This document shows positions 61,301-64,000 of a DNA stretch of 64,000 nucleotides, piece by piece. Numbering within the stretch: position 1 is the stretch's first letter; each line of letters opens with the position of its first letter. Source of the stretch: Theocolax elegans (Eukaryota > Arthropoda > Insecta > Hymenoptera > Cerocephalidae); assembly GCA_026168455.1 (NCBI GenBank), contig CM047425.1, positions 41,250,711 through 41,314,710 of the forward strand, written 5' to 3'. The notes under the pieces are model-generated. The model saw only the letters and a list, made by a program, of their open reading frames with translations. It was not told the DNA's origin and did not search any database. The translations under genes were made by a program, and so were the position numbers.

Positions 61301-62582
61301 TAGAATCATCCCGAAATACCTCAGAAACTCCCGAAATATCCAGGAAATTCCACAATTAGTGGAGACATTTCGAAATACCTAGGAAATTCCCGAAATGTCC
61401 AGGAAATCCCTTAATTAACAGCGTCATCCCGAAATAGATCAGAAATTCCCGAAACATCCAGGAAATTCCACAATTAGTGGAGACATTTCGAAATATCTCA
61501 GAAATTGCCGAAGTATCCAGAAAATCCCGTTATTATTGGTGTTATCCCTAATTTCCTCAGAAATTCCCGAAATATCCAGGAAATTCCATAATTAGTGGAG
61601 ACATTCAAAAATATGTCAGAAATTCCCGAAATATCCTGGAAATCCCGTAATTAGTAGAGTTATCCAGAAATACCTAAGAAATTCCCGAAATATCCAGGAA
61701 ATCCCGTAATTTGTTTAGTTATCCCGAAATAGATCAGAAATTCCCGAAACATCCAGGAAATTCCACAATTACTGGAGACATTTCGAAATATCTCAGAAAT
61801 TCCCGAAGTATCCAGAAAATTCCGTTATTATTGGTGTTATCCCTAATTTCCTCAGAAATTCCCGAAATATCCAGGAAATTCCATAATTAGTGGAGACATT
61901 CAAAAATATGTCAGAAATTCCCGAAATATCCTGGAAATCCCGTAATTAGTAGAGTTATCCAGAAATACCTAAGAAATTCCCGAAATATCCAGGAAATCCC
62001 GTAATTTGTTTAGTTATCCCGAAATAGCTCAAAAATTCCCGAAAGGTCCAGGATATTCCGTAATTGGTAGATTCATCGCGAATTTCCACTTAATTTCGCG
62101 TAATATCTAGGAAATCCCGTAATTGGTAGAATCATCCCGAAATACCTCAGAAATTCCCTAAATATCCAGGAAATCCCGTAATTTGTAGATTCATCCCGAA
62201 TTTCCTCAGATATTCCCGAAATATCCAGGAAATACTATAATTAGTGGAGTCTTTCTGAAATATTTCAGAAATTCCCGAAATTTCCAAGAAATCCCGTAAT
62301 TAGTAGTCATCTCGAATTTTTCCAGAAATTCCCGAAATATCCAGAAATTCCCGTAATTAGTAGAGTCATCCCAACATACCTCAGGAATTCCCGAAAGATC
62401 GAGGAAATCCCGTTATTGGTAGAGTCATCACGAGTTTCCTCAGATATTCCCGAAATATCCAGGATATCCCGTAATTAGTGGAGTCTTTCTGAAATATTTC
62501 AGAAATTCCCGAAATATCCAGGAAACCCCGTAATTAGTCGACTCATCCCGAATTTCCTCCGAAATTTCCGAAAGATCTAGGA
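52303..62582. repeat. 59 bp satellite array B
   Basis: Same 59 bp family as arrays A1-A3, but with its own dominant variants (for example TTAGTTGAGCCTAGC, and CAGATCGAGG). Higher-order structure is visible: the GTTGAGCCTAGC variant is at about 53,301, 55,186 and 57,538 (spacings 1,885 and 2,352), and a 6-mer of about 354 bp repeats at 59,691, 60,045 and 60,396. The last monomers match the end of array A3, with the same GATCTAGGAA exit. Confidence 0.97.
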
Positions 62583-63112
62583 ACTGTTTGTCATAATTCC
62601 AGGGACACATAAAGTCTAAAAAAGATATTGTTTATTTATATAATTATTTACAGTAATATGGGAATTCACAGAAAAATGCTTATTTTAAATATATTTCTAA
62701 ATATAATTTGTGATTAATATTACAAATAATATATATTTATTATAATTTTTGAATACATACAATTTATACCTGGCACCACGACAATTAATTGTTGACAACA
62801 AAATTAATTATCGGTTGTGCAATTGTAATAATTAATGGTAAAATGTATGTATAAAAAGTTGTACGTACGTACGTACGTACGTACGGACGGACGTACGTAC
62901 GTACGTACGCGGACTACTGAAACTTCCAAGCCAAAAAACTAATAAAAAACGACTCTTTAAAAAATTTGTAATAGTGGTAAATTTATCCTCGTATCAATGC
63001 GATCACAATGGACTCATAAAAAATGACATTCACTAAATATTTTTTACAGTATAAGGGGTTTTTTACAGAAAAATTCACAATTTCACTTATAAAATTTTAA
63101 TATTATGTAGAT
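62583..63112. repeat. Array flank, copy 2 of 2
   Basis: Near-identical to 49,728-50,227. Most of the 30 bp length difference comes from an expanded ACGT run with two ACGG units (about 62,862-62,909). The homology ends at 63,112, where LTR-like sequence begins. Confidence 0.9.
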
Positions 63113-63316
63113 TAGCCCGCAAACATCCTTCCGATCCCCGATTTTCCCGTCACGTGTATCGGTATAGAGGAGATCGTCCTATTTCCGCTACCGTGTCCCG
63201 ACGGGTAAACTTATTAACCCACGGCGACGACAAAGACGCGTTCTTCGGGGCCGTCGTCCCTGTATTAAATTAATAAATAACTTGTAACTGGTACTAGGAC
63301 GAAATACCACGTTACA
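63113..63316 (+). repeat. Truncated LTR (right end) of another retrotransposon
   Basis: The segment ends ATACCACGTTACA, identical to the end of the LTR at 8,782, and is followed after two bases by a primer binding site. It is therefore the end of a 5' LTR. Its beginning is not a TG start; it simply abuts the array flank, so the LTR is probably truncated. It differs from the 7,760-8,782 LTR upstream of the shared end. Confidence 0.75.
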
Positions 63317-63318
63317 AA

Positions 63319-63336
63319 TGGCGACCGTGACAGGAC
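63319..63336 (+). promoter_or_regulatory. Primer binding site matching tRNA-Arg
   Basis: TGGCGACCGTGACAGGAC begins with TGG and, from my knowledge of insect tRNAs, is complementary to the 3' end (with CCA) of tRNA-Arg(TCG). The 412 and mdg1 Gypsy lineages are known to use this primer. It lies two bases after the LTR end, as expected for first-strand priming. Confidence 0.85.
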
Positions 63337-63498
63337 GGTAGTTGTACCGGCTGCGTGTCGAGGATTTTCGGGTCGGCAAAAATTTTCTTATTTTTTTTTT
63401 TAAATAATTGTTTCTCTTATGTACAGGTTTACCTGTACTTATATAGGGAACCGCGGGTTATTTATTTTTAAAATTTTGGCTTTGCAAGTCGCGGGTGA
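63337..63498 (+). promoter_or_regulatory. Start of the retrotransposon leader, with hairpin
   Basis: Non-coding sequence after the primer binding site. A perfect 8 bp stem GTACAGGT-TT-ACCTGTAC is at 63,421-63,438. The AT-rich parts resemble the leader of the first element. It is interrupted by a LINE fragment at about 63,499. Confidence 0.5.
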
Positions 63499-63720
63499 GA
63501 GATTGATTGATTGATTGATTGATTTTATTGTTGGGCTACGGGAGTAAACCCCCATGGTAGCACAAATTACAAAAAAAAAATATTAACATTAAAAAATACT
63601 GGCCAAAGGCCAGCACGAAAAGTAGCTTAATAATACAAAGTGGTACAGTTACACTTAAGACTAAAAACTAAAGTAAAACTAATATAAATACAATAAAGCT
63701 TAAAAGATAAGAAGATAAAT
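63499..63720 (-). mobile_element. 3' end of a LINE, minus strand
   Basis: Read on the minus strand, a non-coding tail with a GGGGGTTTACTCCCGTAGCC segment ends in AATAAAATC and a tetranucleotide run (AATC)n at about 63,501-63,523. Non-LTR retrotransposons of the I/R1 type often end in a short tandem tail like this. The right limit is uncertain because no coding domain is reached. Confidence 0.5.
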
Positions 63721-64000
63721 GATATGCAACATTGGCACTCACAGACCGGTCTCATAAATGTCCACTCATACACAGTAATCATTTACAGCCAATGACCACA
63801 GCCTCGCGGCCTACAATGACGGAACCACCGGCTCAACAAGGCCCTCCTCAACCACGCGTCTCGACCAAGCCTGTCAATCGAGCGCAGTTAGATGTTCATG
63901 GAGATGATTCTGGAATGTCGATGCGTCATGCAAGTCAAAATCCAAATCATGAAAGGCATTGAGGATTTTGGAGGACGTGATGAGAAATGAGGTGCTTAGG
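63721..64000. other. Right edge of the window, unassigned
   Basis: G+C rises and one frame is open from 63,792 (ATG) to a TGA at 63,960-63,962, with a Pro/Gln-rich start. It might be the start of gag of the element whose LTR ends at 63,316, or part of the LINE insertion. I recognise no domain. Confidence 0.3.

Noticed and set aside
22922..62582. Regularly spaced repeats that might suggest a CRISPR array
   Set aside because: There are no unique spacers: the whole monomer is repeated. The context is eukaryotic.
22922..62582. CENP-B box in the satellite
   Set aside because: I found no match to the YTTCGTTGGAARCGGGA pattern on either strand, only short TTTCGGGA pieces.
63732..63962. Possible gag start at the right edge
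   Set aside because: The frame is short, has no domain, begins upstream of any ATG, and lies beside a LINE insertion. It is noted only as unassigned.

Overview
This window looks like a transposon- and satellite-rich stretch of an arthropod genome. It is most likely an insect and perhaps a hymenopteran, but that assignment is an inference from the style of the elements and no host gene pins it down. I see no intact protein-coding gene. Nearly everything recognisable is a decaying mobile element or a tandem repeat.

Left part (1-18,444). A Ty3/Gypsy-type LTR retrotransposon occupies about 274-8,782. It has a long AT-rich leader full of hairpins, a gag broken by a frame change and two stops, a protease with a changed active-site motif, reverse transcriptase, RNase H, and an integrase that lacks its catalytic core. 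A complete 3' LTR closes it. After it come a minus-strand degraded CACTA-like transposase interrupted by a foldback insertion with a tRNA-like loop, a diverged copy of a repeat found again further right, a weak two-exon candidate gene running into a second transposon ORF, a second Gypsy pol remnant, a small inverted-repeat element with a hammerhead-ribozyme-like motif, and a 1.65 kb foldback element with arms of about 0.77 kb.

Middle (18,445-43,452, then array to 49,727). A unit of about 9.02 kb is present in tandem: two full copies (18,445 and 27,467) and a third (36,492) whose satellite part is one higher-order repeat shorter. Each unit has about 4.5 kb of non-satellite DNA followed by an array of a 59 bp satellite. 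The non-satellite part holds an interspersed repeat, a solo-LTR-like segment and a minus-strand exon-like segment. The third copy runs on into an older, more diverged array.

Right part (49,728-64,000). About 500 bp of array flank, a 136 bp minisatellite and simple repeats separate the first satellite block from a second 10 kb block of the same family. That second block ends in the same flank. The window closes with a truncated LTR, a primer binding site matching tRNA-Arg, the start of another retrotransposon leader, and the minus-strand 3' end of a LINE inserted in that leader.

Satellite DNA makes up about 28 kb (roughly 44%) of the window. The 59 bp monomer is itself three diverged ~20 bp units, and longer periods of 236, 354, 880, 1,180 and 2,059 bp are near multiples of 59, so the block shows several nested levels of amplification. 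The most unusual signals are the hairpin array with compensating base changes in the retrotransposon leader, the nested 20/59/2,059/9,022 bp hierarchy, the tRNA-like foldback, and the ribozyme-like motif.
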